The translations under genes and the position numbers were made by a program. Below are positions 34,315-47,155 of a DNA stretch of 64,000 nt, piece by piece. Numbering within the stretch: position 1 is the stretch's first letter; every line of letters starts with the position of its first letter. Origin of the DNA: Aquilaria yunnanensis (taxonomy: Eukaryota; Streptophyta; Magnoliopsida; Malvales; Thymelaeaceae); the NCBI GenBank assembly GCA_039654915.1, contig CM077600.1, forward strand, positions 29,757,992 through 29,821,991, read 5' to 3'. The notes under the pieces were generated by a model. It saw only the letters and a list, made by a program, of their open reading frames with translations. It did not search any database and was not told where the DNA came from.

Positions 34315-36980
34315 AAACAACATTGTATTGAGAATCCATTTATGTTTCAAATTGTAACTTTTTAGTCTAAATATGTCTCAGTTTTTGTTTCATTGCTTGA
34401 CTTTTGCATTAAAAGTTCTTAAAAAAATTGTATTTAGAAATATAAACTTAAAAAATATTATATTTAGAAAATGTTCATATTTCTATAGTAAGTTTTGAAA
34501 GAAATAAAATTATGAATTAATTATTGTGAACAGTTTTTTATTTAAGTATTTTGGTATATAAATGAAAAATTGATATACATAAATGGTAGATGAGATCTTG
34601 TAGTTTTCAAATAAAATTTTTAAATTTTCTTTTAAAAAACAATAATATAAATTAAGTTCAAGTAACGCTTAGATTAAAAAAAAAAAGTAAACGACTCATC
34701 AATTTGGGACAGAGAAGTACCACATAACAAGAGTGGGGTCTTTTAGGCTTCGAGGTTGTTCACTTGCAAAAGAAATTGAATGTTAAGTTAGTCAGTTGAG
34801 AGGATGCAAGAGACAAATTTGGGAGTGTGAGATATATTTAAAAGTTGATGGATATTGGAGAATGAAAATGGAAATTCAGTTTTGGGGACGTATTCTCCAG
34901 CCACCGTGGATGGCGGCAGGAAAACTTCTTCTGAGAGTGGCTGCCTTACGGGAAGATGATTTATGAAGTACACCGGTTCACAAGGAGGACTGGAAGAGAG
35001 TAAGAACATGATATTGATAAATAACATGATAAGCAACTTTTAAACTCACAACTAGTGGTGAACAATGGGCTGGATTCGGAACTGACCCAGGTCAAACCCG
35101 GCCCAGACACAGTTAAGGCATAGTTCAACTTGGCATAGGGAAGGCTCGGGAAATACTGGGCTAAATGTGGGCCTGGAGCAGAGAAAACGGAGCACGGCCC
35201 AAGACAACAAGAAGCCCAGGCTCGGCTTGACTCACCCCAGGCACAGACTGTCAATGTTGGTCCTATCCGGGCTTGCTGTTTTCAGAAAAAGGCCCAACGG
35301 TCCCCTGTTTCAAAAAAATGGTGAAATTACACACTAGGGATATCTAGCTATTGACTAACAGTTATTTAAGTCCAAAACTTTTTTTTTACCCTCATCCAAC
35401 ATTAAAAAATAGCTAGTTTCAAGGTTATTTTTGTCCAAGTAAACTTTTTCCACTTTTATAAATATCCACCCTCAATTCCTCACTTCCTCACACAACTTTC
35501 TACACTTTTTCTCTCTACATCTACTAGTTTCTCTACATTTCTCCTCAAGTTTTATAGTCTTCCACCAATTTTTTTTAATGTTTTACTAAGTTTGGGAGAT
35601 GCGATACAAGATAACTATGGTGCTTTCACATCCTAGATTTTTCTCTTCAGTTATTAGAATGTACGAGGTGTATGAAAGCCGTGCATTGCAGTGGTTCATA
35701 TGATAATTGCATAAATTCATGGAAAGATGTAGAGACTTGATATAATAAAAAAAATATACTTTCAAGTTTCAGACGTTGTAATTTTGAAATAAAATAATGT
35801 TCACACCTCATTAGATGCAGGCTGAAGTAAAAAATGCTACTATCAGAAACATAAGAGAAATAAATCATAGTTAACAATATTTTGTTTTAGAAGATAATAC
35901 AAAAATGAGAAAAAAAATTAGAGATAAAGAGAACAAATGGAGAGATTTGGTGACCCACACATTGTAATGGATATTTTTTATAATAAATTTTAATAATAAC
36001 AGTGCGAGACATAACATGTTATATGTTTCAAAATAATGCATATTTGATCTATTAATTGAAAACAATTCAATAAAATTTTTCATCTCCTATTAACACAAAA
36101 TCTAATTTTTAATGTCGATGAAAAATTTATCTAAAAAAATGTACTCTCAAATCTAACAATTATGGACCAAAATTTTTTATTAAACCATAGAGCTTGAAAT
36201 AAATAATTGATACTACAAGTCTTAATAATCAATAATAAAAGAATAATGATAGAAATAATGATTAAAGCTTCATTTTAGAAAACAATAATAAATAAAATAA
36301 ATAAAAAAAAAGTTGGGATCAAGATAAAAAAAAAGGAAAAATTTTAGGCATTAAAGATTTAACAATTGATTTAATGAAGATAAAAAATGATTTAACTAAA
36401 AATAAACAAATTTTAACTAAGAAATAAATAATTTATGGTCACCAATGTCTTACTTTAGAATATAGTACAAAATAGACGATTTAATTAAATAGTTATAAAA
36501 TTTAGGGACTAAAATGTAACACAGAAGTAGATTAGGTCCAAAAAATAAAAAATTAGAAAGTTAGGGAATGAAATCGCGTTTTAACTGAAAAAAATGTGAG
36601 ATAGACAAAAACCGGGAAAATTTCAGCCTAGGCCCTCATAAAGGTAAGCGCTTTACGAAATGAGATAAAACTAAAAAACAGAGCAAATTGTATCTAAAAA
36701 AAAACAAAGTCAAAAGCAAAAAAAAAAAAAGAAAAAACTTCTGAACAATGGCCCAAAACCAGTTAGGCTCAAACAACAAAAAACCGAGCTACTGTTCATT
36801 AAACAGTACTAATGTTGATATTTAGAAGTATAGTGTAATTTGATTCGATTATATTGTGCATTACAAATTATAGCTTTTCATTTCGGTTCGGTTTTCAAAA
36901 TGTTTTTTCATTTATTATGTAAGACTCATTCCAACTTATTTGTGAGTATCGCTTGGCTTTGTTATTAATAAAATTTATCT
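34315..36980. repeat. tandem duplication, unit 1
   Basis: Matches 36981-39258 at an offset of 2666 bases near the left end. It starts in the GRDP 3' flank (aaacaacattgtattgag) and ends inside a non-autonomous hAT element, at taataaaattt. Confidence 0.93.
35053..36976 (+). mobile_element. non-autonomous hAT element, right end missing
   Basis: The left terminus tagtggtgaacaatgggctg follows ctcacaac, the same flank as the complete copy at 37717. The right terminus is lost at the tandem junction. The segment 36467-36826, missing from the second unit, is kept here. Confidence 0.8.
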
Positions 36981-39258
36981 AAACAACATTGTATTGAGAA
37001 TCCATTTATGTTTCAAATTGTAACTTTTTATGCTAAATATGTCTCAGTTTTTTTTTCATTGCTTGACTTTTGCATTAAAAGTTCTTAAAAAAAATTGTAT
37101 TTAGAAATATGAACTTAAAAAATATTATATTTAGAAAATGTTCATATTTCTATAGTAAGTTTTGAAATAAAATTATGAATTAATTATTGTGAACAGTTTT
37201 TTATTTAAGTATTTTGGTATATAAATGAAAAATTGATATACATAAATGGTAGATGAGATCTTGTAGTTTTCAAATAAAATTTTTAAATTTTCTTTTAAAA
37301 AACAATAATATAAATTAAGTTCAAGTAACGCTTAGATTAAAAAAAAAAAAGTAAATGACTTATCGATTTGGGACAGAGAAGTACCACACAACAAGAATGG
37401 GGTCTTTTAGGCTTCGAGGTTGTTCACTTGCAAAAGAAATTGAATGTTAAGTTAGTCAGTTGAGATGATGCAAGAGACAAATTTGGGAGTGTGAGATATA
37501 TTTAAAAGTTGACGGATATTGGAGAATGAAAATGAAAATTCAGTTTTGGGGACGTATTCTCCAGCCACCGTGGATGGCTGCCAGAAAACTTCTTCTGAAA
37601 GTGGCTGCCTTGCGGGAAGAGGATTTATGAAGTACACCGGTTCACAAGGAGGACTGGAAGAGAGTAAGAACATGATATTGATAAATAACATGAGAAGCAA
37701 CTTTTAAACTCACAACTAGTGGTGAACAACGGGCTGGATCCGGAGCTGACCCGGGTCAAACGCGGCCCAGACACAGTCAAGGCACGGTTCAACTTGGCAT
37801 GGGGAAGGCTTGGGAAATACTGGGCTGAATGTGGGCCTGGAGCAGAGAAAACGGAGCACGGCCCAAGACAACGAGAAGCCCAGGCTCGGCTTAACTCGCC
37901 CCAAGCATAGACTGTCCATGTTGGTCCTATCCGGGCCTGCCGTTTCCAGAAAAACGCCCAACGGTCCCCTGTTTCAAAAAAATGGTAAAATTACATCATT
38001 AGGGATATCCAGCTCTTGACTAATAGTTATTTAAGTCCAAAACCTTTTTTTTTACCCTCATCCAACATTAAAAAATAGCTAGTTTCAAGGTTATTTTTGT
38101 CCAAATAAATTTTTGCCACTTTTATAAATATCCACCCTCAATTTCTCACACAACTTCCTACACTTTTTCTCTCTACATCTACCAGTTTCTCTACATTTCT
38201 CCTCGAGTTTTATAGTCTTCCACCAATTTTTTTTAATGTTTTACTAAGTTTGGGAGATGCGATACAAGATAATTATGTTGCTTTCACATCCTAGATTTTT
38301 CTCTTCAGTTATTAGAATGTACGAGGTGTATGAAAACCACGCATTGCAGCGGTTCATATGATAATTGCATAAATTCATGAAAAAATGTAGAGACTTGATA
38401 TAATAAAAAAATATGCTTTCAAGTTTCAGCCGTTGTAATTTTGAAATAAAATAATGTTCACACCTCATTAGATGAAGGCTGAAGTAAAAAATACTACTAC
38501 CAGAAATATAAGAGAAACAAATCATGGTTAACAATATTTTGTTTTAGAAGATAATACAAAAATGAGAAAAAAAAAATTAGAGATAAAGAGAACAAATGGA
38601 GAGGTTTGGTGACCCACACATTGTAATGGATATTTTTTATAATAAATTTTAATAATAACAGTGCGAGACATAACATGTTATATGTTTCAAAACAATGCAT
38701 ATTTGATCTGTTAATTGAAAACAATTCAATAAAAATTTTCATCTCCTATTAACACAAAATCTAATTTTTAATATCGATGAAAAATTTATCTAAAAAAATT
38801 TACTCTCAAATTTAACAATTATGGACCAAATTGTTTTATTAAACCATAGAGCTTGAAATAAATAATTGATACTACAAGTCTTAATAATCAATAATGATAG
38901 AAATAATGATTAAAGCTTCATTTTAGAAAACAACAACAAAGAAAATAAATAAATAAAAGTTGGGATCAAGACAAAAAAAATGGAAAAATTTTAGGCATTA
39001 AGAATTTAACAATTGATTTAATGAAGATAAAAAATGATTTTGACCAAAAAATAAACAAATTTTAACTAAGAAATAAATAATTTATGGTCACCAATGTCTT
39101 ACTTTAGAAGTATAGTGTAATTTGATTTGATTATACTGTGCATTACAAATTATAGCTTTTCATTTCAGTTCGGTTTTCAAAATTTTTTTCCATTTATTAT
39201 GTAAGACTCGTTCGAACTTATTTGTGAGTATCGCTTGGTTTTGTTATTAATAAAATTT
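36981..39258. repeat. tandem duplication, unit 2
   Basis: Second copy of 34315-36976, directly adjacent. It lacks about 360 bases between two tttagaa words (break near 39108). Confidence 0.93.
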
Positions 39259-39470
39259 GCATTGGTGGTAATGTTTTTTTTTCAAAGAATTATAAAAATA
39301 AGTAAACATTTTCAACAAAAATAATAAATAATTTAAAAAATCTAAAATAAATAAATTAAATTAAAAAGCCCAGCTCAGGCCCAGGCACACACAGGCCCGG
39401 CAAGGCTAAAGCATGCCGTGCCAGGGCCTGACGTGACCAGGCCCAGGCCCAAGCCCAACGACCACCTCTA
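37717..39470 (+). mobile_element. non-autonomous hAT element, complete (1,754 bp)
   Basis: Left end tagtggtgaacaacgggctg. The right end, reverse complemented, reads tagaggtggtcgttgggctt. It is flanked by an 8-bp duplication ctcacaac (37709-37716 and 39471-39478). GC-rich subterminal regions, a leader with ttataaatatccaccct and a tail with attaataaaattt resemble the non-coding parts of the hAT at 20.2-23.3 kb. The transposase gene is missing and its place is taken by AT-rich repeat DNA. Confidence 0.88.
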
Positions 39471-39613
39471 CTCACAACATAACCTATAAATGTATGAAGT
39501 CGATGGAGCAGTAGGGTCACCAATGTATTGGGCCCAGAGAATGATAAATTCTTTAAACAACAAATGGGCGGTAACAAGGTACACATTACAGCTAGCTGCT
39601 TGCTTTATTAGTT

Positions 39614-40202
39614 GAGTAAATTTCAGAATGGTCCCTAATACTTAGTCATTGTTTCCTTTTAGTCTTTAAATTATTAAATATTATATTTTAGTTCTAAATC
39701 TATTAAAATGTTTCATTTTAGTTCTAAATCTATTGAAAATATTTCATTTTTGTTCCAATTTGATGAAATTTGTTAACTCAAAACATTTGTCTGATAACAA
39801 CTTTTTAGATCACAATTGAAACTATTCGGCAACTGTCTCATAATAAATTTAATCTGTATAATATTTTTTTTACAGTTAATGAAAAATTCAAATCATTTTT
39901 TTTTGTCTCTCTATAAATTGAAATTATTTCATTAAAAAAGAAAAAATTATTAATTTAAATTGTCTATTTACTATTAAAAAATATTAAACTATTTAAATTT
40001 ACTGAAAGACAGTTACTAAATATTTAAATTCAAATTTCAAAAATTTTTATTAGATAATTATTCTGAATTAATGAATTACATTTGGTGAGGGACAAAAATG
40101 AAAAAAATTTAATAAATTTAGGACCAAAACAGAACATTCAAAAGGTTAGAGACTAAAAGGAAACAATAACTCAAGGTTAGGGACCATTTGTGTAATTTAC
40201 TC
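39614..40202. mobile_element. long-inverted-repeat MITE, copy 2
   Basis: The same element as 26437-27027, carried within the direct repeat. Confidence 0.6.
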
Positions 40203-40208
40203 TTTATA

Positions 40209-41025
40209 CCAGTGCTTGAAACAACATCAGTATTTATGATCTGGATCCTGCACTGCAGAGCTTCAAGTTGGAGCGGTGCAGTGGGAAGAAGTCGTACATA
40301 TTGTCGGCAAGGGAGCTTTCCATCACGTGGGCAAATAATCCACTCTACTGGAGCTAGATTCCTACTACTGAATCCAGGTCGATTCCATCAATTATACTAC
40401 TACTACAACCACTACCCTTCCTTTCGCTAATTAGCTAGCTGACAAGCGGCGTGTGACAAGACGAACTGCAATTAATTACTACTGTAAAGTTTTGGCGTTG
40501 GATTAATTTACTTACGACATCTACCGTGTCGTATTATTTTCTTGTTCAGGTTCTCGGAAGCCGCTGTGTTGATTGCAAGCAACTGGTTGGAAATCAGATG
40601 TGAAATAAGTTCCAAAATGTTGACTTGACGCCAAGCACAACATATGGCGCCTTTATCATATTTAGGAAAACGGGTCAGACAAACGGGCTCGACTTGTTGC
40701 CGGCCGAGACATCTGTTGAAGTGAGAAACCGGACCCGGCGGATCTGTCCGGCGGCAAAGCACAGCTGAGCACGAGACCAGATGGATGGACGGAGGTGGAG
40801 ATTGGAGAGTTTTTCACCGGCGAAGATGATGCGAAGGTCCGTTTGAGTTTGACGGAGGTCAAGGGCTACCATCTCAAAGGAGGCCTTGTCGTTGAAGGCA
40901 TGGAATTCCGACCCAAGCCAAGCTCCACCGTCTCTTCTGTCGGTGGGCATGCAGCCATGTATGCGCAAGAGGCATTCGAGGATATGCCTAAAGGTGTGCA
41001 TGTGCATGCGCCCGTGGACTCATGA
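40209..41025 (+). pseudogene. PP2: PP2-type lectin pseudogene, copy 2
   Basis: Identical in its visible features to the copy at 27.0-27.8 kb, including the TGA, the ttgac duplication and the 10-base loss. It arose by duplication of the whole 2.85-kb segment after those lesions. Confidence 0.85.
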
Positions 41026-42441
41026 CCATGTGAACCTAGAGGGCCAAATAGGCATATCCTGAAGGCCTTGGTTTCATGGGGCCTTGGCTTGAGCTTTGGG
41101 AATGACCCATAAGGGGGAGCCCAAGGCAAAGAACTAAGGCCCAAATGGCACTTGGGCCCAATAAACGACTTGGGCCATAAGTAAGCATATACTTAGGCCT
41201 ATCAAGACAAAGGGCCCTAGAAGGGCCAAGGTAGATCCATGGCTACTATGGCCCATGCAAAACATGGTCAAACATCGTTGCATACAATAATGTAGTTTTT
41301 GATAAAGTGAAAGCTGGCAAGCTCAAGAGTAAATGCATGGATGCATGCTCAAAGGCAAAAATGGACCAATGGGTGTATTTTTGTTTGCTTGTTTATTTGT
41401 TTGTTTGTTTGCTTGTGTGTGAAATATGGAGAGTCATGTACGGAAAAAAGGGCATGATATGTTGATCATTATATAATACTCCACACCATAAGAGCTTGTG
41501 GCACACTCATATATTACTTGTACTCATGAGTTTGTCGTTTAGGTACTAATTTTTTTTTCTCAATTTCTTTAACCTATAAACTGTTAATTATTATCCCGAC
41601 AACAAATTATTTAAAATGAGGTTATTTTTGACCTGCACTTTGTAGCAGGTATTTTTTTTTCTCTTAAATTTATTATTAAAATAAATATCAGTAATAAATA
41701 ACTAAAAAATTTTGAGCCTTAAACTTATGCCAATAAATTAAAATTTCATTTTATTTTAATTTTAAAGTTAGATGTTTTTTATATGATGTTCTTATCATTC
41801 AAATGATTAGTTATGACCGAAACATAACACATATACATGCTTTTGAAATAATAAATATTTTTTGTGTCACTAAAGAAAAATTCACTAAAAAATTTTACCT
41901 TATATCAATTTAAATTCCAATATTTAATATTGATGAAAAATTTAGTTAGAAAAATTTGCTTTCAATTTTAGCAGTTATGAACAAAATTACTTTATTAAAC
42001 CATATAACTTTTGAATTAAATAACTTATTCTACAAAACTCAATTAATAAAGATTAAAAGAAAAATAAATATTTGGGCAAAAAAATTCAAGGACTAAGAGA
42101 TGAAATGAAAAAGCTTTACGTATTAAAATTTAATAATTGGTGATGACCAATGTTTTGTTCTAGAAGATAGTACATAAAAAAACAACAACGACAAACAAAA
42201 TCAAGATCAAAAGAGCACATAGAAAGAATTTAGTTAAGTAGTTATTATTTACTGTGTTTGGGACTAAGACATAGCCAAACTTAGTGACTGAAACGGGAAA
42301 GAAAAGAAATTCACGGATTGAAATCGTAGTTTAACCATAAGCAAACGTGAAACAGTTGGACACTCAAAAAATTACAACATAGGCTCTCAGGACACGATTT
42401 TCTTGTAAGAAGAGGACCGAACTTAGAAAAGAGTCATCATG

Positions 42442-43205
42442 CCGGTGCTTGGAACAACATCAGTACTTATGATCTGGATCCTGCACTGCAGAGCTTCAAG
42501 TTGGAGCGGTGCAGTGGGAAGAAGTCGTACATATTGTCGGCAAGGGAGCTTTCCATCACGTGGGCAAATAATCCACTCTACTGGAGCTGGATTCCTACTA
42601 CTGAATCCAGGTCAATCCCATCAATTATACTACCACTACAACCACTACCCTTCCTTTCGCTAATTAGCTAGCTGACAAGCGGCGTGTGACAAGACGAACT
42701 GCAATTAATTACTACTGTAAAGTTTTGGCGTTGGATTAATTTACTTACGACATCTACCGTGTCGTATTATTTTCTTGTTCAGGTTCTCGGAAGCCGCTGT
42801 GTTGATTGCAAGCAACTGGTTGGAAATCAGATGTGAAATAAGTTCCAAAATGTTGACTTGACGCCAAGCACAACATATGGCGCCTTTATCATATTTAGGA
42901 AAACGGGTCAGACATACGGGCTCCTCTTGTTGCCGGCCGAGACATCTGTTGAAATGAGAAACCAGACCCGGCGGAGCATGGCGGATCTGTCCGGCTGCAA
43001 AGCACAGCTGAGCACGAGACCAGATGGATGGACGGAGGTGGAGATTGGAGAGTTTTTCACCGGCGAAGATGATGCGAAGGTCCGTTTGAGTTTGACGGAG
43101 GTCAAGGGCTACCATCTCAAAGGAGGCCTTGTCGTTGAAGGCATGGAATTCCGACCCAAGCGAAGCTCCACCGTCTCTTCTGTCGGGATAACCCAACTTT
43201 GACAT
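42442..43205 (+). pseudogene. PP2: PP2-type lectin pseudogene, copy 3 (least damaged)
   Basis: Two exons. The first ends at 42610 (TESR split codon) and the second starts at 42783. The Trp codon that is TGA in the other copies is TGG here, and the 10 bases near 42974 missing in copies 1 and 2 are present. The only visible internal break is the shared five-base tandem duplication ttgacttgac near 42853; removing one unit would join SSKML directly to TPSTTYGAF. The frame ends [16 protein letters not shown]. The N-terminal exon is missing because the 2.85-kb repeat abuts at 42441. Confidence 0.87.
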
Positions 43206-43679
43206 TCCTTTCCCAATTAATAAACCACTCGACTGGATGGAAACCGAAATTGAGTTGCTTCTGTCAATGCTTTGTCACCGTAGTCTATGAAGAGCTGGTG
43301 TGGTAAACGGATGTAACCCATGCCACCTAGTTTAACGACATCATGGAAAATGGGCAAAAAAAAAAAAAAAACAAAATATTTCATGTATTTCCTTATCAAT
43401 GAATATTCCATTTTTTTGGTTCAGTGCAATGGTGTCTTTGGTTGGAACTAAAAACTTGAGTGCGTTATATATCCTAATGGGTTAATATCAGCATTTTAAA
43501 ACCCGGACTATTCCTTAAACTGTTGAGGTTTTGGGATTGTGGTTTAACTAGTTGAACCATCAAGGCAAACACAGTCTTTTGTATACCTGTATTTGAATGA
43601 TTAAGAGTACCTTTATTGTTAAAAAAAATGATATGACCTTAAAGTAAAAAGATTCATACTAAATTGATATTTTACTAAA
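43206..43679. other. PP2 copy 3 flank, nothing else seen
   Basis: Contains a poly-A run near 43357-43372. No gene or recognisable element. Confidence 0.4.
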
Positions 43680-43715
43680 CTAGTAATTGCACACGTGCGT
43701 TGCACGTAAATTGAA
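43680..43715 (-). mobile_element. Helitron-like 3' terminus
   Basis: On the minus strand a small hairpin tacgtgcaacgcacgt is followed by gtgcaatta and CTAG, then T. This is the Helitron end structure: hairpin, CTRR, insertion before T. The element would extend to higher coordinates. A candidate 5' end on the minus strand (tcttatattataaaaag) lies near 52625 but is uncertain. Confidence 0.5.
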
Positions 43716-45655
43716 TACTAAGTTATTTTCCCCTCTAATAACTATAATTATAATTATTTTATCCCAAAATAAATTATTGCAATAATAATTTACTTTGTTT
43801 TAGTTTAGATATAATTTTTTATTAATTTTTCTATCTCTTATGTAGTAGTTTTTTATTATAATATTTCATCATAACTATCCTCATTTGCGTCATTCATTAT
43901 AATAGATAGCTCATTGTATTAGATTTTTGTTTAATATAAACAACAACAACAATAATAATATAATGTAGAATACGCTACAGGTAATATTTGTTATAAAAAA
44001 ATTGATAGAAGTTTTTTTATTTGTGATAGTAGAGTACTTATAAAATTACTTCATGGTATTTTTAAAATCTAGTCAAAGATGTCAAAATTCCTTCCTCTTA
44101 TCAGTGTAAAATTTAAAAATAGTATTCAATCCATTGAGAAAAGATCTTAATTTAATATCTTAATAGTATTACATATTTATAAATTTTATTAAAATTTAAT
44201 TTAGTAAATTTTATCTTAACTTCTATGTTTTAGATTCAAAAAGCTAATTATTAAAATGGAGATTCTATATATATTACTTGTGTTAAATAATTAAAAAGAT
44301 TTACCATTAATATGTTATCATAACTTTGACTTTTTAAAGAGACATAAGGTAAACTTTTAATAATTTTTTTTATGTTATATTTAAAATTGAAAGGAACATA
44401 AAACAGGTGGGACATTTAATTAAAAACTCAAGTAAACATAAATTTCTTTTAAGAAATGTAACACAAATATGAGCAACGATGCCAAAGTATAAACTTAGTA
44501 AGTAAAGAATGAGTTTTTTCAAGAGCATGAAACTATAAGTAACTATACTTACTCAAAAAGCTTAATTACTCTACTCTTGATTTTTTTTTATCAAAATAGA
44601 CTCATCTCCAAGATTTCAAAATCTACACTTAGTAGTTTGAACATCAAGCAAAGGAAAGAGAAAATAAATTGACCGAAAACTAATGCTCAAAAGCATTTAT
44701 AAAAAATTTAGGGCATATTTGTCAAATTTAACTAAATTTATTGTTAAGTAATGATTTTTCCAAAGATTAAAGCCTAAAAACAATGCATGCATAATGCTAC
44801 TTTGATACAACTCATAAGATTTTGTTGGCTCTAAAAAATAATAAAAATAAAAATACATTAATATTATTTAGTATAGAGAAATAGTTAGTTGCTAAGAATA
44901 GAAACTTACTTACATTTATCCATAAAATTATTTTTTAATATTCAACACTTATAGATTTTCATGTGAAACTTTAGCATGAGTTTTACCACATAATAAGCTT
45001 TTATAGTATATATTCATTCAAGTTGCAAAAAAAAAAAAAAAACTTAATTGACAAAAAAATTATGTTCAAAGGTACCTTGTATAGTAATAAAAATTTAGCT
45101 TGAGTTTGACCATATATTTAATTTTTTATTCAAATAAAAATTTAATTATGAAGGCTTTTAAAATGCCAAGTTGAAATTTTAAGTTTCATAAAATATTTAG
45201 CTGTACAAACTTTAACATGAGTTTTACATTTAAATCTTTTTTTCAAATAAAATATTTGGCTATAAAAGTTTTTGGAATGATAAGTTGAAATTTTACTTTT
45301 TAAAAAATTATTAATTGAGGTATTATTTGATAGTAATATAGAACCAAGGGTGACATGTTTGAAGCAAAAAAAAATTAATGGCAATTTAAGAGTTTTAGGT
45401 AAGATTAAAACACAAAAAAAATTATATAATGCGTAATTCTGTAATATAGAATTAAGGGAGGGCAAGTTTGTAACAAAAAATAAAATTTAGTGGTAACTTA
45501 AGGGTTTTTTTTAGTGTTCTAATGCTAATATAACTCCACTTAAATAAATAATGATAAAATTGGGTTTCGTTAAAAGAATAAAATATCTTATAACAAAAAG
45601 TTAAAAAAGTCGTTCAACATTTGTGCACCTTTGTACTTTTTATAATATTAAATAG
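43700..45655. repeat. AT-rich repeat unit U1
   Basis: The left half (43716-44635) matches 45656-46578 and the right half (44636-45640) matches 50881-52600. In U1 the halves are contiguous at cacttag/tagtttgaacatc. No coding frames. Confidence 0.85.
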
Positions 45656-46578
45656 TAAGTTATTTTTCTCTCAAATAATTATAATTTTAATTGTTTTATC
45701 CAAAATAAATTATTGTAATAATGATTTTACTTTGTTTTAGTTTAGATATAATTTATTATTAATTTTTCTATCTCTTGTGTAGTAGTTTTTTATTATAATA
45801 TTTCATTATAACTATCTTCATTTGTGTCATTCATTATAATAGATAGCTCATTGTATTAGATTTCTACTTAATATAAACAACAACAACAACAACAACAACA
45901 ATAATAGTATAATGTATAATACGCTGTAGGTAATATTTGTTATAAAAAAATTGATAGAAGTTTTTTTATTTGTGATAGTAGAGTACTTATAAAATTACTT
46001 CATGGTATTTTTAAAATCTAATCAAAGATGCCAAAATTCCTCTTATTAGTGTAATATTTAAAAATGGCATTCAATCTATTGAGAAAATATATTAATTTAA
46101 TATCTTAATAGTATTACATATTTATAAATTTTATTAAAAGTTAATTTAGTAAATTTTATCTTAACTTCTATGTTTTAGATTCAAAAAGCTGATTATTAAA
46201 ATGGAGATTCTATATATATTACTTGCCTTAAATAATTAAAAAGATTTACCATTAACATGTTATCATAACTTTGACTTTTTAAAGAGACATAAGGTAAACT
46301 TTTAATAATTTTTTTTATGTTATATTCAAAATTGAAAGGAACATAATACAGGTGGGACATTCAATTAAAAAATCAAGTAAAAATAAATTTCTTTTAAGAA
46401 ATGTAACACAAATATAAGCCACAATGCCAAAGTATAAACTTAGTAAGTAAACACTGAGTTTTTTCAAAGGCATGTAACTATAAGTAACTATACATTACTC
46501 AAAAAGCTTAATTGCTTTACTCTTGAATTTTTTTTTATCAAAATACACTCACCTCCAAGATTTCAAAATTTACACTTA
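45656..46578. repeat. AT-rich repeat unit U2, left half
   Basis: Direct copy of 43716-44635. The homology stops at acactta(c) and resumes 4.3 kb away at 50881. A CAA microsatellite near 45886 is expanded relative to U1. Confidence 0.85.
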
Positions 46579-47155
46579 CCCTATGTTTTATGGTAGATTT
46601 AATGTTATTATTCCAAAGTTCGAGATAAAAATGTTGTGTAGCTTTTTATATTTTTGGATAATTAATCATTCCTCATTGATTTAAAATTTATACTCATATC
46701 ACTAAAGTTTGAAAATCTAGTCTTACACATTGTTCTTATAATATAATTAGTTAATCATAGGAAAATAAACTCGTTAAAGTAGAAAAGAAGCTTAGTACCT
46801 AAAAGGAAAATTAATAACTTATTATTTGTGGTTTAGTTATTTTATATATCTTTGCACTTTTAATTACATATAGATAATTATGGATATTAAGTTGCACTTT
46901 TAAGTTTTGATTAATACATTCAATTTTAAAAGGTAAATTAATTGACAAACACTATGTTTCTAGGCATGTTTAAGCTCATATAAATCAAACACATTACTAT
47001 TAGAAAATTTTAAATTTACTGGCATTTTTTTATTTTTTTCCATAAAAAACTTATAGAAAACATAGAAAATAATCAACAATTTTTTTTTCTATTTTTCCTT
47101 TTCAATTACTAATCTTATTTTCCTAATATGAAGCCTAAGAGCTTGTCATCACTTT
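46579..47155. other. AT-rich DNA inside split U2, no gene seen
   Basis: No open frame of interest and no terminal motif recognised. Confidence 0.4.

Larger units (their letters stand above)
39593..42441. repeat. 2.85-kb direct repeat, copy 2
   Basis: Near-identical to 26416-29266. Its right edge falls exactly where PP2 pseudogene copy 3 begins (catcatg/ccggtgcttgg). Confidence 0.95.

Noticed and set aside
45860..45905. Repeat spacing suggestive of a CRISPR array
   Set aside because: Plain trinucleotide microsatellite; plant nuclear DNA; no repeat-spacer structure anywhere in the window.
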